Positions 29,072 to 39,500 of a stretch of DNA of 64,000 nucleotides are shown here, piece by piece (the stretch's first letter is position 1; every line of letters begins with the position of its first letter). The notes under the pieces were generated by a model. The model saw only the letters and a list, made by a program, of their open reading frames with translations, did not search any database and was not told the DNA's origin. Source of the DNA: Calothrix sp. NIES-4105 (GTDB lineage: Bacteria; Cyanobacteriota; Cyanobacteriia; Cyanobacteriales; Nostocaceae); the NCBI RefSeq assembly GCF_002368415.1, contig NZ_AP018291.1, positions 330,734 to 394,733 of the forward strand, in the 5' to 3' direction. The translations under genes were made by a program, and so were the position numbers.

Positions 29072-29265
29072 GGCTCTTCCGTACTTAGCGTGCTAAATCT
29101 GTTGGTAAATTAGCTTGGAATTATTGCTATGCTTATCTTACAGCCATAATTGCTTTTATAAAAATCAAATTACTGAAATTTCAAGTATAAGTACCTGTAA
29201 GGCTTGATTATAAAGGAAAATTATCGATTTTAATTAAAAATTAGCACGCTATGTACGGAAGAACC
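29072..29265. mobile_element. 194-bp MITE related to the ISL3-type element at 33.3 kb
   Basis: The left end reads GGCTCTTCCGTACTTAGCGT, and the right end in reverse complement reads GGTTCTTCCGTACATAGCGT; both continue GCTAA. These match the ends of the element at 33322-34659 (GGCTCTTCCGTACTTAACGT). There is no transposase gene between them. No flanking target duplication was found. It sits directly at the 5' edge of a truncated restriction-modification pseudogene. Confidence 0.8.
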
Positions 29266-30121
29266 ATAAAATTACTAAAAAATTCTATGACCGTTTTAAA
29301 AAAGAACATGAAAAATTTCTTAAATTCATAGAAAGTAAAACTTTAACCGACAAAGAATGGTATGCATCATTGATGCTCAACCGTCTAATGTTTACATACT
29401 TTATCCAAAAGAAAGGGTTTTTGGATGGTAATCAACACTATCTAGGCACCCATTTGAGAAAATGCCAAGAAAATAAAGAAAACAATGGTAAAGATAAATC
29501 ACAAACATTCTACCGCTCTTTTCTCTTGAAGCTATTTCATCAAGGTTTGGGTAAACTGGAACGTCAAAAAGAATTGAGACAATTATTGGGTAAAGTTCCT
29601 TACCTCAATGGTGGTTTATTTGAAATTCACCCCCTCGAAATCCTCAATACTGACATCCACATTCCCGACGAAGCATTTGATAAAATCTTTGGCTTTTTCG
29701 ATGAATATCAATGGCATTTAGATGACCGTCCTTTAAAAGACGACAAAGAAATTAATCCAGATGTTCTTGGTTACATTTTTGAGAAGTACACCAACCAAAA
29801 ACAAATGGGCGCCTATTACACCAAAGAAGATATCACCGAATACATTAGCAAAAACTGCATTATTCCTTTTATTTTTGAATCAGTGGAGAATTACTTATGC
29901 AATCCCTCTTCCAAACAAACGGTATAGCTTGGAAATTGTTACGCGATACCCCCGACCGCTATATTTATGAAGCTGTCAGCAAGGGAGTAGACATTCCCTT
30001 GCCAAAGGATATTGAAGCTGGCATCGACGATGTTTCCAAACGCGATAGCTGGAATAAAGCCGCAGCAAATGATTACGCCTTACCAACGGAGACTTGGCGC
30101 GATAACAATAACCATTCGTAG
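29266..30121 (+). pseudogene. Type IIG-like methylase relic, 5' truncated and frameshifted
   Basis: The frame is open from the MITE edge (TKKFYDRFKKEHEKFLKF) through QKKGFLDG, KVPYLNGGLFE and PDVLGYIFEKYTNQKQMGAY to a stop at 29927. The product continues in another frame from about 29897 (MQSLFQTNGIAWKLLRDTPD, then VDIPLPKDIEAGIDDVSKR). This matches the N-terminal and pre-methylase part of type IIG/PglX-like proteins, as in the intact gene at 639-3989. The catalytic methylase core and C-terminal half are missing. Confidence 0.75.
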
Positions 30122-30200
30122 ATACCATCTGTCTCAGTTTACTAATTGGAATGGTGTAAAAGCACTTAACAATCACACATAAAAAGTAATCACAATCAAT

Positions 30201-30228
30201 CCGGCACCGTAATCGGCACCGGTTTTTT
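30201..30228 (+). terminator. Possible intrinsic terminator
   Basis: CCGGCACCGTAATCGGCACCGG folds as CCGG/CCGG and CCG/CGG stems with a small internal loop, followed by TTTTTT. It lies just after the restriction-modification relic. Confidence 0.4.
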
Positions 30229-30387
30229 ATTGAATTTTTACACGATAGTGGGCATATTGCAACGCACGCTTACTTTTTTGACGGTAAAACTCCGTAGCCA
30301 GAGTCGCCACTCAAACAAGCGGGTAAGTTAAGACGTAACCTAATTGATTTTTTGGATTATTTTACATCAATTCAGGGGATAACTTCA

Positions 30388-30498
30388 ATGGCATGTCAAG
30401 TTGGGAACAACAAAATTGTTCTCGCTTTTACGGGTGGAAACATAGAAGTAAGCCTGGATATGCCCAGGCATGTTGTAATATTAGCTATTGAATTATGA
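30388..30498 (+). CDS. Small protein coupled to the next gene
   Basis: A 36-residue frame starts at ATG 30388 behind CAGGGG and ends with TGA that overlaps the ATG of the next gene (ATGA at 30495-30498). The product (MACQVGNNKIVLAFTGGNIE and onward) is beta-like and Val/Ile-rich. The overlap and ribosome-binding site make it a likely real gene; function unknown. Confidence 0.45.
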   Translation: MACQVGNNKIVLAFTGGNIEVSLDMPRHVVILAIEL

Positions 30499-30692
30499 AA
30501 CAGAATGACAGTTTCCAAAGACCAAGTATCCGCAAATCATTGCTATGGCGGGTACGACAGATGTGCAAATTCTGGCAGCCAATAATCGCTTTTGTCCTTA
30601 CCCTGACGGGGTTTGTCATTAGATATCACACAGATATAATGAATTTCTTTACCCATCTGCGTAATTTTTTACTTGGTCTTTGGGGAGGATAA
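30495..30692 (+). CDS. Small single-span membrane protein
   Basis: A 65-residue protein with a basic N-terminus (SIRKSLLWRVRQ) and a hydrophobic segment at about residues 28-43 (PIIAFVLTLTGFVI), then an aromatic C-terminus ending LGLWGG. It overlaps the preceding small gene by ATGA, so the two form a mini-operon. Holin- or toxin-like size and shape are noted, but nothing more supports that. Confidence 0.5.
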   Translation: MKQNDSFQRPSIRKSLLWRVRQMCKFWQPIIAFVLTLTGFVIRYHTDIMNFFTHLRNFLLGLWGG

Positions 30693-30896
30693 ATGTGGCA
30701 ATGGAGGAATTGGCACCTGCTTGGGAAATCCTCCTTACTGCCAATTTCCCATGCAAATTCACAAATTTAATACATGGCGACTTATAGGGCGTATCAAGTT
30801 GAAAAAGTTTGTTAAAACGAAAAATTCAGCAATGGGTTATTGAAATCGTTTTAATATTGTAAAGACGAAGAACGCCACAACAACGCGCGCCAACTT

Positions 30897-31106
30897 TTAC
30901 ACTTGTTTTAACCAATTTCGCCCAGCGCTTTCCGCTGCTTGCGCTGAGTAATAAGTCTTGCGCTCACCATATATACTCCCAAGAGGACTTATTACCCTAA
31001 ACTGCCAACTGTGGGCGCTTGTATAAAAAACTATTAATACATAACTGTTAATGCTGATAACCTGATCAATTATGGTTTTAGTCATGCATCGTAAATTAAA
31101 ACACAT
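30897..31106 (-). CDS. Small hypothetical protein
   Basis: A 69-residue frame whose C-terminal half (SWQFRVISPLGSIYGERKTY, then AAESAGRNWL) looks like a folded, conserved-type small domain, whereas the N-terminal 10 residues may be untranslated (an alternative start MTKTIID lies at 31085). No function recognised. Confidence 0.5.
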   Translation of the reverse strand: MCFNLRCMTKTIIDQVISINSYVLIVFYTSAHSWQFRVISPLGSIYGERKTYYSAQAAESAGRNWLKQV

Positions 31107-31196
31107 GTATGTACTAGATTAGCGTGTTTAAAAGATTTATTACCTTTACTACCAGCTTACGAGTCTTCATGCTCGCAGTTGTTTGGGCGCCTGCGC

Positions 31197-31550
31197 TTAA
31201 TGAGAATCTTTCAATTCCAACTGATAAATCCTCATAGACGGATGTTCGTTCATCATTCGCCAGTAGAAACCATGTGGTGGTGATTGTACTTTTCCACCAC
31301 AACGATACAGGAAAACTGGTTCCGAATTACGTATAAGCTTTTTTACTAGCTTTTCTACACCAGTGTCAGGTTTGGCATCGTTGTACCAAATAACATGCGA
31401 ATTTCCAGAATAGCCAGCAGCCATTAAGCTTGCAAACAGCCATTCCATTGTTGATTGAATTTGCTGTGGTTCGGCGCCACTGCTTATCTGTCCGTAACTT
31501 TCAATTGTTGAATGTGCTGGTTTGGGTTTAAATAATTCAAGGAATCTCAT
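31197..31550 (-). CDS. Hypothetical protein
   Basis: A 117-residue protein (MRFLELFKPKPAHSTIESYG at the start) with a helical middle (MEWLFASLMAAGYSG) and a beta/Trp part (HVIWYNDAKPD, FLYRCGGKVQSPPHGFYW). It has no ribosome-binding site of note and lies downstream of, and co-directional with, the SH3 lipoprotein gene. No family recognised. Confidence 0.6.
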   Translation of the reverse strand: MRFLELFKPKPAHSTIESYGQISSGAEPQQIQSTMEWLFASLMAAGYSGNSHVIWYNDAKPDTGVEKLVKKLIRNSEPVFLYRCGGKVQSPPHGFYWRMMNEHPSMRIYQLELKDSH

Positions 31551-31616
31551 ATATATAAGTTATTTACTTATATTAGAGTTCCCCAAATCAATACCAAATT
31601 TAGTTTCAACGACAAA

Positions 31617-32324
31617 TTACTGCTCACCAACATAACAAGCAGGCGCCGAACCGCCTGGTCGTGAGTATGCTGAACGACCACCACATCTTCGACCACGCCT
31701 ATCTGTATCATACGGGCATTCACAACTGCCCGATATCGACTCTCGAATAGGCTGGTAGCTTACTATTTGTGGAGTTTGCAAAGTTGCTGGAATTTCTGAA
31801 ATAGGTGCCGACGATTCGCTTTCTAATGCAACAAACTTGTTGTGTACCCAGCCTCTCGCTCCTGATTGTACAAACCTGACTCGATACCAAGTGGCGCCGT
31901 TCTCATCTTGCTTTTGATCAAATACTTCAACTTTATCTCCTGATAGCCCATAGTGGCGAGCATATGTTTTAACCGAGGCGCCATCCCGAACATTGATACG
32001 TTCGCCAGATTGTTCGGAAACAAGTGTTGCCTGTTGAGTTGATGTGATATTTGGCTCGACAGCTTCAGCAGTTGGCGCCAATTTTGGAGTAGATTCAATC
32101 GCTACTTCGGTTGTTGGCGCCTCCGTGGGTATAAGTTTGGTAGCTTCGGTAGTTGGCGCCAATTTTGGAGTAGATTTGGTTACTTTGATAGCTGGCGCCT
32201 CAGTTTGAGTAGGAGTTGAAGATGGTGTAACTGCTTCTTGAGTAATGGTTGGTGTTGTTGTCGTTTGTGGGAACGAACAGCCCGACGCTATTAAAAATAG
32301 GGCACAAAATATATACTTTTCCAT
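31617..32324 (-). CDS. SH3-domain lipoprotein with a Cys-rich tail
   Basis: A 235-residue exported protein. The N-terminus has a lipobox (LIASGC, Cys16), so it is probably a lipoprotein. A low-complexity Pro/Thr/Glu/Ala linker with repeated KLAPT and EAPTTE units covers about residues 25-100. A bacterial SH3 domain follows (INVRDGASVKT, then KVEVFDQ, then WYRVRF and GWVHNKFV). The last 30 residues are a Cys-rich tail (CECPYDTDRRGRRCGGRSAY, then SRPGG and CY). The same tail ends the nuclease encoded divergently at 32598. It probably binds the cell wall. Confidence 0.8.
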   Translation of the reverse strand: MEKYIFCALFLIASGCSFPQTTTTPTITQEAVTPSSTPTQTEAPAIKVTKSTPKLAPTTEATKLIPTEAPTTEVAIESTPKLAPTAEAVEPNITSTQQATLVSEQSGERINVRDGASVKTYARHYGLSGDKVEVFDQKQDENGATWYRVRFVQSGARGWVHNKFVALESESSAPISEIPATLQTPQIVSYQPIRESISGSCECPYDTDRRGRRCGGRSAYSRPGGSAPACYVGEQ

Positions 32325-32597
32325 ATTACACTTACCAAAATATGCATTTTTTTAGCACATAATTTTTATTTTGGCAGTGATATATGTTTTTCTGCTTAAG
32401 CCAAAGTGTAACAGTTGCTTTTTAATGATAGATTTACTGAATTAAGATTTTTTATCATTCTTTGCATGTTGATTCATTAAGTAAATTTTCTGATGTTGAT
32501 AATATAAAATATATTCAATAATGGTTAGTCATTGGTTATTTAACTGATAACTTATAAATGTAATACTCTTAAAAATTATTTAAATATACATTGAATT

Positions 32598-33305
32598 ATG
32601 AAAAATATTGTCAAACGTTTTGCTATTATATCTTGCATAATCCTTGGATTTATTTTAGTCGTCACCACTTCGGATTTAGTACAAGCTAAGAATAATCAGT
32701 TGCAACAAGCCGTCGTGACTAAAATTCAAGATGGCGATACCTTATTAGCAAAGATTGGAAATCGTATTGAAAAAATCCGATTGTCTTGCATTGACACACC
32801 CGAAATTGGGCAAGCACCATTCGATAAGCAAGCTACTCAAAGGTTATCTCAACTTGCCCCGGTAGGTCAAACTATTAATGTCAAGGCAAGCCCACAAGGA
32901 AGAGATAAAAGTGGGCGCCTGGTTGCGGAAATATATCAAGGTGATACAAGTGTAAATTTACAATTGGTTAGAGAAGGTCACGCTGTTTTATTCTGTAAAT
33001 ATCTTAGTAACTGTGCTGGTTCTCGAAATTCATTTTTGAGTGCAGAACGAGCAGCTAGAAGTGAAGGTTTAGGTGTTTGGAATCCTTCTAATTCCTGGAA
33101 GAATGCTAGAGAATCAAAGCCATGTAGTGCTAATACTGCATCAACTACTACTCCTCCTACTCCTATGCCAATTCGTGCAGCAAGGCAAGGACAAGGATGT
33201 GAATGCCCCTACGATTTAGATAGAAGAGGTGGTAGCTGTGGTGGCCGTTCTTCTTACTCTAGACCCGGAGGCGCCAGTCCCGTTTGCTATACCACAGATA
33301 GGTAA
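32598..33305 (+). CDS. Exported thermonuclease-like (SNase) protein with a Cys-rich tail
   Basis: A 235-residue protein. Residues about 8-33 form a signal peptide or membrane anchor. The staphylococcal-nuclease-like domain follows: VTKIQDGDTLL, then KIRLSCIDTPE with conserved Arg and Glu positions, then GRLVAEIYQG and LVREGHAVL. After a Thr/Pro linker comes the tail CECPYDLDRRGGSCGGRSSY, then SRPGG and CY, nearly the same as in the divergent SH3 lipoprotein. Probably a secreted calcium-dependent nuclease. It ends 17 bp before an ISL3-type element. Confidence 0.82.
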   Translation: MKNIVKRFAIISCIILGFILVVTTSDLVQAKNNQLQQAVVTKIQDGDTLLAKIGNRIEKIRLSCIDTPEIGQAPFDKQATQRLSQLAPVGQTINVKASPQGRDKSGRLVAEIYQGDTSVNLQLVREGHAVLFCKYLSNCAGSRNSFLSAERAARSEGLGVWNPSNSWKNARESKPCSANTASTTTPPTPMPIRAARQGQGCECPYDLDRRGGSCGGRSSYSRPGGASPVCYTTDR

Positions 33306-33334
33306 ATTCAGGTGCAAAAGCGGCTCTTCCGTAC

Positions 33335-34594
33335 TTAACGTGCTAAATTAATATTATAGTGCCAAGAAAGTAAAGCTATAATTTCAAAATTACGGAAGTT
33401 TTTAAAGCCAAATCCACTTCTTTTTATTAGCTTCAATTTATTATTAATTTCTTCTACAACACCATTAGTAGTTTTGTTGTCAAAATATCCTGCTACTTCT
33501 CCAAACTATCGTTTAATTGTATTAACGCTTTTTTGATAATAAGGTGAGCGCTTTTTCTAACCAATCGAGTAGCCCTAATATTCCTGTTCCTGGGTCTTCA
33601 CTTGTATCAAATAAATTGCGGAATTCTTCTTTCAATGAATGCATTGTTGCTGCAAAGCTCGCCGGGGGAAGCTTCCCCCGGCAGACTTTGCTATTAAAGG
33701 AGATGCTTATCTAATTATATCTAATTTTATTTTTTGTTTATCAGTCAGCTTATCTTCCGCTTTTAAAATTGTATATTTATTACCTTTTAAACTATCAAAT
33801 ACTTTTTCTCTCGATTCAATATTTAATTCCAAAGCTACTTTTTTTTCTGCTATTCTGGCTTGGTTTAACTCTTCGTGTATTAATTTGGTAACATGGAACC
33901 TATCCACTGTAATAACAGCGTTTGGGCATATCTTCTCAACTAAATTTTTATAATTTCCGGTCAGATCCATACTTACTTCTTCTATTTGTTCTAAAACTTT
34001 TTCTCCCCACGTTGTCATCAAGTTTTCTATTATAATTTGTTTCCTCTCTTTTGCTAATCCTATTAATTTTCCTGAATCTATATCTACGAGCACCACAATA
34101 AATTTACCTTGACCTTTAACTAAACTTATTTCATCTATTCCTAACCTTCTCAAACTACTAACATTTATTGGTAAAATATTTTTAATTATATCTTCAAGCA
34201 TTGAATAAACTTCTTCTTCACTTAATCCATTATTTTTTGCTACATTACTTACATCAATATTAATAAGTTGTTTAATAATATTTTCCGCATAACGATGCGT
34301 ATATTTTTTTCTTACTCCTACAAAATCTAATTCTTCGTTAAATGTTTTACGACATGTTTTACACTTAAATCTTCGTCTATTTATGTTTAGTATTACTTCT
34401 TTATCTCCCATCGGTAAATCTTTAATTAAGTAATTTTGATTTTGGTGTAAATGGTGTGACTTTTTACCGCACTGTGGGCATACCGCACTTTTAGTCTTTT
34501 TAGTTACTGATAAAATTAAGGTTTTACCCTCTTGTAGACTGGATTCTACTACTACGTCAGGTAAATTTAACAACTCGCTCAAAACTCTCTTCAT
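33335..34594 (-). pseudogene. ISL3-family transposase, broken
   Basis: The first 295 codons (to 33707) are intact and match ISL3 transposases: a CPQCGKKSHHLHQ zinc-finger-like N-terminus, CKTCRKTFNEE, the RRLGIDEISL catalytic-Asp region and LTGNYKNLV. A TAA, apparently from CAA, ends the frame. Downstream the family C-terminus can still be read (EFRNLFDTSEDPGTGILGLL, then GYFDNKTTNGVVEEINNKLK) but is interrupted by a palindromic insertion, a frameshift and a TAG in place of TGG. The protein is therefore dead as encoded. Confidence 0.8.
33652..33691. repeat. GC-rich palindrome inserted in the ISL3 transposase
   Basis: GCCGGGGGAAGCTTCCCCCG plus closing GC is a perfect 22-bp palindrome at 33661-33682, extended by outer arms GCAAAG and CTTTGC. 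It stands where an uninterrupted ISL3 gene would run from LIA directly to MHSLKEEF, so it is probably an acquired hairpin element. Confidence 0.7.
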
Positions 34595-34949
34595 AACTGA
34601 TTTTAATGAAATATAAGATAATTATCTTAACATTTTAGCACGTTAAGTACGGAAGAGCCAAATTTAACACTAACATAGCTTGTTACAGTACCGTCATCAA
34701 GTAAAATACTATATGGAATAGAATTACTCGCAACAGTCCATTGGGTGGCAACTAAAGAAACCAACCCTGCTGTTGATAGTGAGCAGGTGATTTCTCCAAC
34801 ACACGAGTGGAGTGAAAGAAAACGTAACCTATTGGCACCTCAACACATTCGCATGGTCTGGTAGTGTTTATAATGACCAGGATTGGTTAACTCCTGCGTT
34901 CATGTAATAAAAAAATTGCTTAAATATTGAGATAAATGCCTTAGCTGTC

Positions 34950-35168
34950 TTACTTTGATTTCCTACAAGTTCCCGCACAGGGCTTTTTACAAGTATAACA
35001 CACTATAGTTTGCTGATATTCTATAATTTGTTGATGAGTAAAATACTTTTCTCTAATGCGAGTATCTTTCATGCGGAGAGGCTCTATTTCTGCTGCAAAA
35101 TCGCCTGGAAAGTAACGAATTTGCTCTCTTGCATTTTTTACCTCAACACCATCAACAGTTTCGACCAT
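34950..35168 (-). CDS. Small Cys-rich hypothetical protein
   Basis: A 72-residue protein ending in CYTCKKPCAGTCRKSK, a cluster of four Cys that could bind metal. The preceding part (REQIRYFPGDFAAEIEPLRM) is helical. It is 55 bp downstream of the Hsp70 fragment on the same strand, so it is probably from the same operon. Function unknown. Confidence 0.6.
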   Translation of the reverse strand: MVETVDGVEVKNAREQIRYFPGDFAAEIEPLRMKDTRIREKYFTHQQIIEYQQTIVCYTCKKPCAGTCRKSK

Positions 35169-35223
35169 CAGATTTGATTTAAGTTTTAGATTTGATTTTT
35201 TTTCATATTATTACCTAAATAAA

Positions 35224-35931
35224 TTAAGCAAATCGCAAGCCATAGCATAAGTCGTGAATGTCAGTATAAATAGGCTTGTCCTTTACAGACCCCTTTGCGC
35301 TAATTCTCAATATAACATCTTTATCTACTGTAAAGTTAGCTATAACTCTTTCTTTGTATATTTTTTGTAGTACTTTGGATATTGGCACATTGATAATTTC
35401 TTTAACTTTATGCTCTTGGTTACTCAACTTTTCTGTAATAATTAACCGACCTTCACCTTCTCGATTATCAGTACAAAAGAAGACAACTTCTTTCTGAGCC
35501 GCATCAGGTTTAAGGATAGTACCGCTATCAAATACAGTATAAAAACTTTCATCAGCAAGCTGAATACCAATAGATTGTACTAAATAAGGTTGCCAATTAT
35601 AGTAAGAAATAATTGCTGCTCCTTCAGCAATAACTGTATCCGCATTTGGAATCTGAACCACTTTAGTGACTCCAAAAGTTTTATGCATCTCATTGATTAG
35701 CAGCGGAATACGGGATGTTCCACCAATTAATAAAATCTGATTAATTTGTGATGTTTGAAGACGGGCATCATGCAAAACTTTATCAACCAACCGCATAGCA
35801 TCATTAATATGCGTTTGAATAATCGATTCAAACTGGCTACGCTCTATATCTTGAGATAAAGCATAATTTTTTTTATTATGTATATAAAAATCGAAAAGTT
35901 CTAAGGTAAAGATTGTTGTATTTATCGGTTT
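35224..35931 (-). pseudogene. Hsp70-family protein, N-terminally truncated
   Basis: The frame is open from 35931 to 35224. It encodes ALSQDIERSQFESIIQTHIN, then LLIGGTSRIPLLINEM, the adenosine-binding motif of Hsp70 proteins, then AEGAAIISYYNWQP and a beta-rich C-terminal part. The first 250 or so residues of the nucleotide-binding domain are absent. The first Met in frame is at 35796. It is probably a remnant of a short Hsp70-type gene of a plasmid operon, with the small Cys-rich gene behind it. Confidence 0.7.
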
Positions 35932-36061
35932 CTAATGCCCAGTATTTGAGATTTTCAATAAACTCTTCTTCTGGAGCCAAGTCAGCTACTATGAGGATAG
36001 AACCTGTTTCATCCTCATCTCTGATATCAAACTTACCCGGAACAAATTTATTTACTTCCAT
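35876..36061 (-). CDS. Short hypothetical frame overlapping the Hsp70 relic
   Basis: A 61-residue frame (MEVNKFVPGKFDIRDEDETG, then an acidic helix) that overlaps the 5' end of the Hsp70 fragment in another frame. It may be a real small gene or the remains of an upstream neighbour fused by deletion. No ribosome-binding site or family is evident. Confidence 0.3.
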   Translation of the reverse strand: MEVNKFVPGKFDIRDEDETGSILIVADLAPEEEFIENLKYWALETDKYNNLYLRTFRFLYT

Positions 36062-36571
36062 TTTTCGGTTAACAATTTAATATTAAAGTTTACACGGTCA
36101 GGCACCAAAACACCACACCCAAGCGCGCTGTAGTTTCTGCCGTTGAAGATTATCTTCATCACTCATGTATATAATCATAGAGATAATTAATCAAAATTCA
36201 ATTCAGTACTATTGTTCGGGTTGTGCGTCGTAGCCACCTTTAGTAAGTCAGTACTCCAATCTTCATGCTTTAATTTCTAAGCTACCGTGATTCAACTACC
36301 AACGAATCGCACCAAAGTTCAAAATTGCAAGAATGAATTTGAATGTACTATAACTTTGTGTAGATTTAGATGTATTAAATTGCCTCTTTAATTTTGAATT
36401 TTCAAAGGTTTGGGACATGAATGAATTTTGAACTTTTAATTTGAGCGTAGCGAGTGGCGCCAGTTAATTCCTTAAGAAAAAATTGCATAAATTCATTCTA
36501 AGCAAAAATACTGATAAGTATAAATCTAATAACAAACGCAGGATTATCATTATTATCTGGGGTAAAGTGCG
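36062..36571. other. Non-coding gap upstream of the TpsA gene
   Basis: About 510 bp without a gene. It holds one GGCGCC and one GCGCGC copy. A GGGG-type ribosome-binding sequence stands directly before the TpsA start at 36572. I see no clear promoter hexamers. Confidence 0.5.
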
Positions 36572-39500
36572 ATGAATAAGAACCAGGGCTTAGTACACTC
36601 GCTTCTGCTATGTGCCTTTCTCTCGCTTGGTAGTACTTCAGTTCATGCACAAATCACACCTGATAAGACTTTAGGGACGGAAGCTTCTAAACTGACACCA
36701 AATGTATTAATTAATGGTGCCTCTGCTGATTTGATTAATGGTGGTGCCCAACGTGGTAATAATCTTTTTCATAGTTTTAGTGAGTTTAATATCAAAGATG
36801 GACAAGGCGTATATTTTGCCAATCCCGTAGGAGTAGTAAATATATTAACGCGCGTTACAGGTAATAATGCGTCTAATATTTTGGGGACGTTGGGTGTTGA
36901 TGGTGGCGCCAATCTATTTTTGATTAACCCCAATGGTATCTTATTTGGTCAAAATGCGCGCCTTGATATAGGAGGTTCGTTTGTTGGGACAACAGCGAAT
37001 GGTGTGCAATTTGGTAATCAAGGTAATTTTAGTGCGACGAATCCAGAGGCGCCTGGTTTATTGACTATTAATCCTTCGGCATTGTTTTTTAATCAGATTA
37101 ATCCTAATGCGGCTATTGTAAATAATTCGGTGGCGCCTGCGGGTATTGCCTTAGCAGACTTTAAAGCAACTGGCTTACGTGTACCAGATGGCAAAAGTTT
37201 GCTGCTGGTGGGTGGTAATGTCATCATGGATGGCGGTCAACTAAATGCTTTTGGTGGGAGAGTTGAATTAGGAGGATTGGTGTCCAAAGGAAATGTAAAT
37301 ATGAGCTTAAATGGAAGTGATTTAAGGCTAGAATTTCCTGATAATGTGACTCGTGCAACGGTTACGCTTAACAATACAGCAGGTGCATTTGTGACTGGTG
37401 CTGGTGCTGGTGGGGGTTATCTAACAATTAATGCCTCGAATATCGATATTTTGAGTGGAAGTATCCTTTCTGCTGGTATTGGTCAAAGTTTGGGGGCGCC
37501 TGAAACCATTGCAGGAGACATTACCCTGAGTGCCATTGGAGAAATTAAAATTGCTGGTTCTGGAAGTCAAGTTAGAAATTTAGTGCGTATAGATTCAAAA
37601 GGGCATGGAGGAAATATAACCATTAATGCTGGTTCCTTGAAGTTAGAAGATGGCGCCACACTTGAAGCCTCAACTTATGGAAAAGGGAATGCAGGGAATG
37701 TGACGGTAACTGCATCAGATAGTATTTCCCTTGCTGGTAGTAGTTATATCTTCAGCACAATAGAAGCAGGGGGTGTAGGAAAGGGTGGTGATATCAATAT
37801 TAATGGCGCCACCCTTTCTTTAACTGACGGTGCCCAATTATTAACAATTACTCGTGGTGCAGATGGTACACAACCTGCTGGTAAGGGTTCGGCAGGCAAT
37901 GTAAATGTGAAAGTTTCTGGAACTGTTGATATTGCTGGGCAGAAAAATGGTTTCAATAGTGGGATTCTCAGCAATGTGGGTATAGGAACAGAAGGTTCGG
38001 CAGGCAATATAACCATTGATACTGGTTCCTTGAAGTTAAGAGATGGTGCTAATCTATCAGCCTCAACTTATGGAATTGGGAATGCAGGTAATGTGACAAT
38101 AACTGCATCAGATAGTATTTCCCTTGCTGGTCAACCAACTACTATCTTCAGCACAGTAGAGGCAGGGGGTGTGGGAAAGGGTGGTGATATCAATATTAAT
38201 GGCGCCACCCTTTCTTTAACTGACGGTGCCCAATTATTAACAATTACTCGTGGTGCAGATGGTACACAACCTGCTGGTAAGGGTTCGGCAGGCAATGTAA
38301 ATGTAAAAGTTTCTGGAACTGTTGATATTGCTGGGCAGAAAAATGGTTTTTATAGTAAGATTTCCAGCGATGTGAAAACAGAAACAGAAGGGAATGCGGG
38401 TAATATAACCATTGATGCTGGTTCTTTGAACTTACGAGATGGCGCCACACTTGAAGCCTCAACTTATGGAATTGGGAATGCAGGCAATGTGACGATAACT
38501 GCATCAGATAGTATTTCCCTTGCTGGTCAACCAACTACTATCTTCAGCATAGTAGAGGCAGGGGGTGTGGGAAAGGGTGGTGATATCAACATTAATGGCA
38601 CCACCCTTTCCTTGACTGACGGTGCTCAACTAGGAACTGGTACTCGTGGTGCATCTGATACTCAAAGGGCAGGTAGGGGTGATGCGGGGAATGTGAATAT
38701 AAGAGTTACAGGTGTTGTTGAGATCGCTGGCGAAAAAGATACATCCAAGAGTGCTATTGATAGCAGAGTAGAAACAGGTACAATAGGTAATGCGGGTAAT
38801 ATTACCATTGATACTGGTTCCTTAAAGTTTCGTTCGGGCGCCGGTGGAATTGCGGCTTCAAGTTTTGGACGGGGGAATGCAGGGAATGTAACAGTGCGAG
38901 CGAAAAATGATGTCTCCCTTGTAGACGGCAACATTTTCAGCACGGTGGAAGCAGGAGGTGTAGGTGACGGCGGCAATATTGACATAAATGCTTCTTCATT
39001 ATCACTACTTTCGGGTGCCCAACTACTAACTTTTACTCGTGAAGCATCTGATACCCAACCCGCTGGACAGGGTAATGCTGGTAATATTAATGTTCGAGTA
39101 ACTGGTGATGTCGATATTGCTGGAGAGAAAAACGGTTTTTCCAGTCAAATTACTAGTTCCACAGCAGCAGGGACAATCGGCAATGGAGGTAATATTACTA
39201 TCAATTCTGCTTCTTTCTCATTACGAGATAATGCAAAACTTAGTGCCTCAACTCGTGGGCAGGGGAATGCGGGAAATATTGATGTTGAAGTGACAGGTGC
39301 AGTGACATTATTGGGAACAAAAGACACAAATACTAGCGCAATTTTTAGTGGTGTAGAAGCTGGAGGTGTGGGTAAGGGTGGTAACATTACTATTGATGCT
39401 GACTCGTTTTTACTACGAGATAAAATTCAACTTACGACCTCAACATCTGGACAAGGAAACGCGGGAAATGTGATAGTACGTGCAAAAAATGCTGTTTCCC

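Larger units (their letters stand above)
33322..34659 (-). mobile_element. ISL3-type insertion sequence (probably inactive)
   Basis: The 1338-bp element is bounded by inverted repeats GGCTCTTCCGTACTTAACGT (left) and the same sequence in reverse complement at 34640-34659; both continue GCTAA. It carries one transposase gene that is broken. No 8-bp target duplication was found at the edges. The MITE at 29.1 kb has the same ends. Confidence 0.85.

Noticed and set aside
34660..34850. Open minus-strand frame running into the ISL3 right end
   Set aside because: It could be a gene fragment cut by the element, but no family pattern is recognisable and no continuation is seen on the other side.
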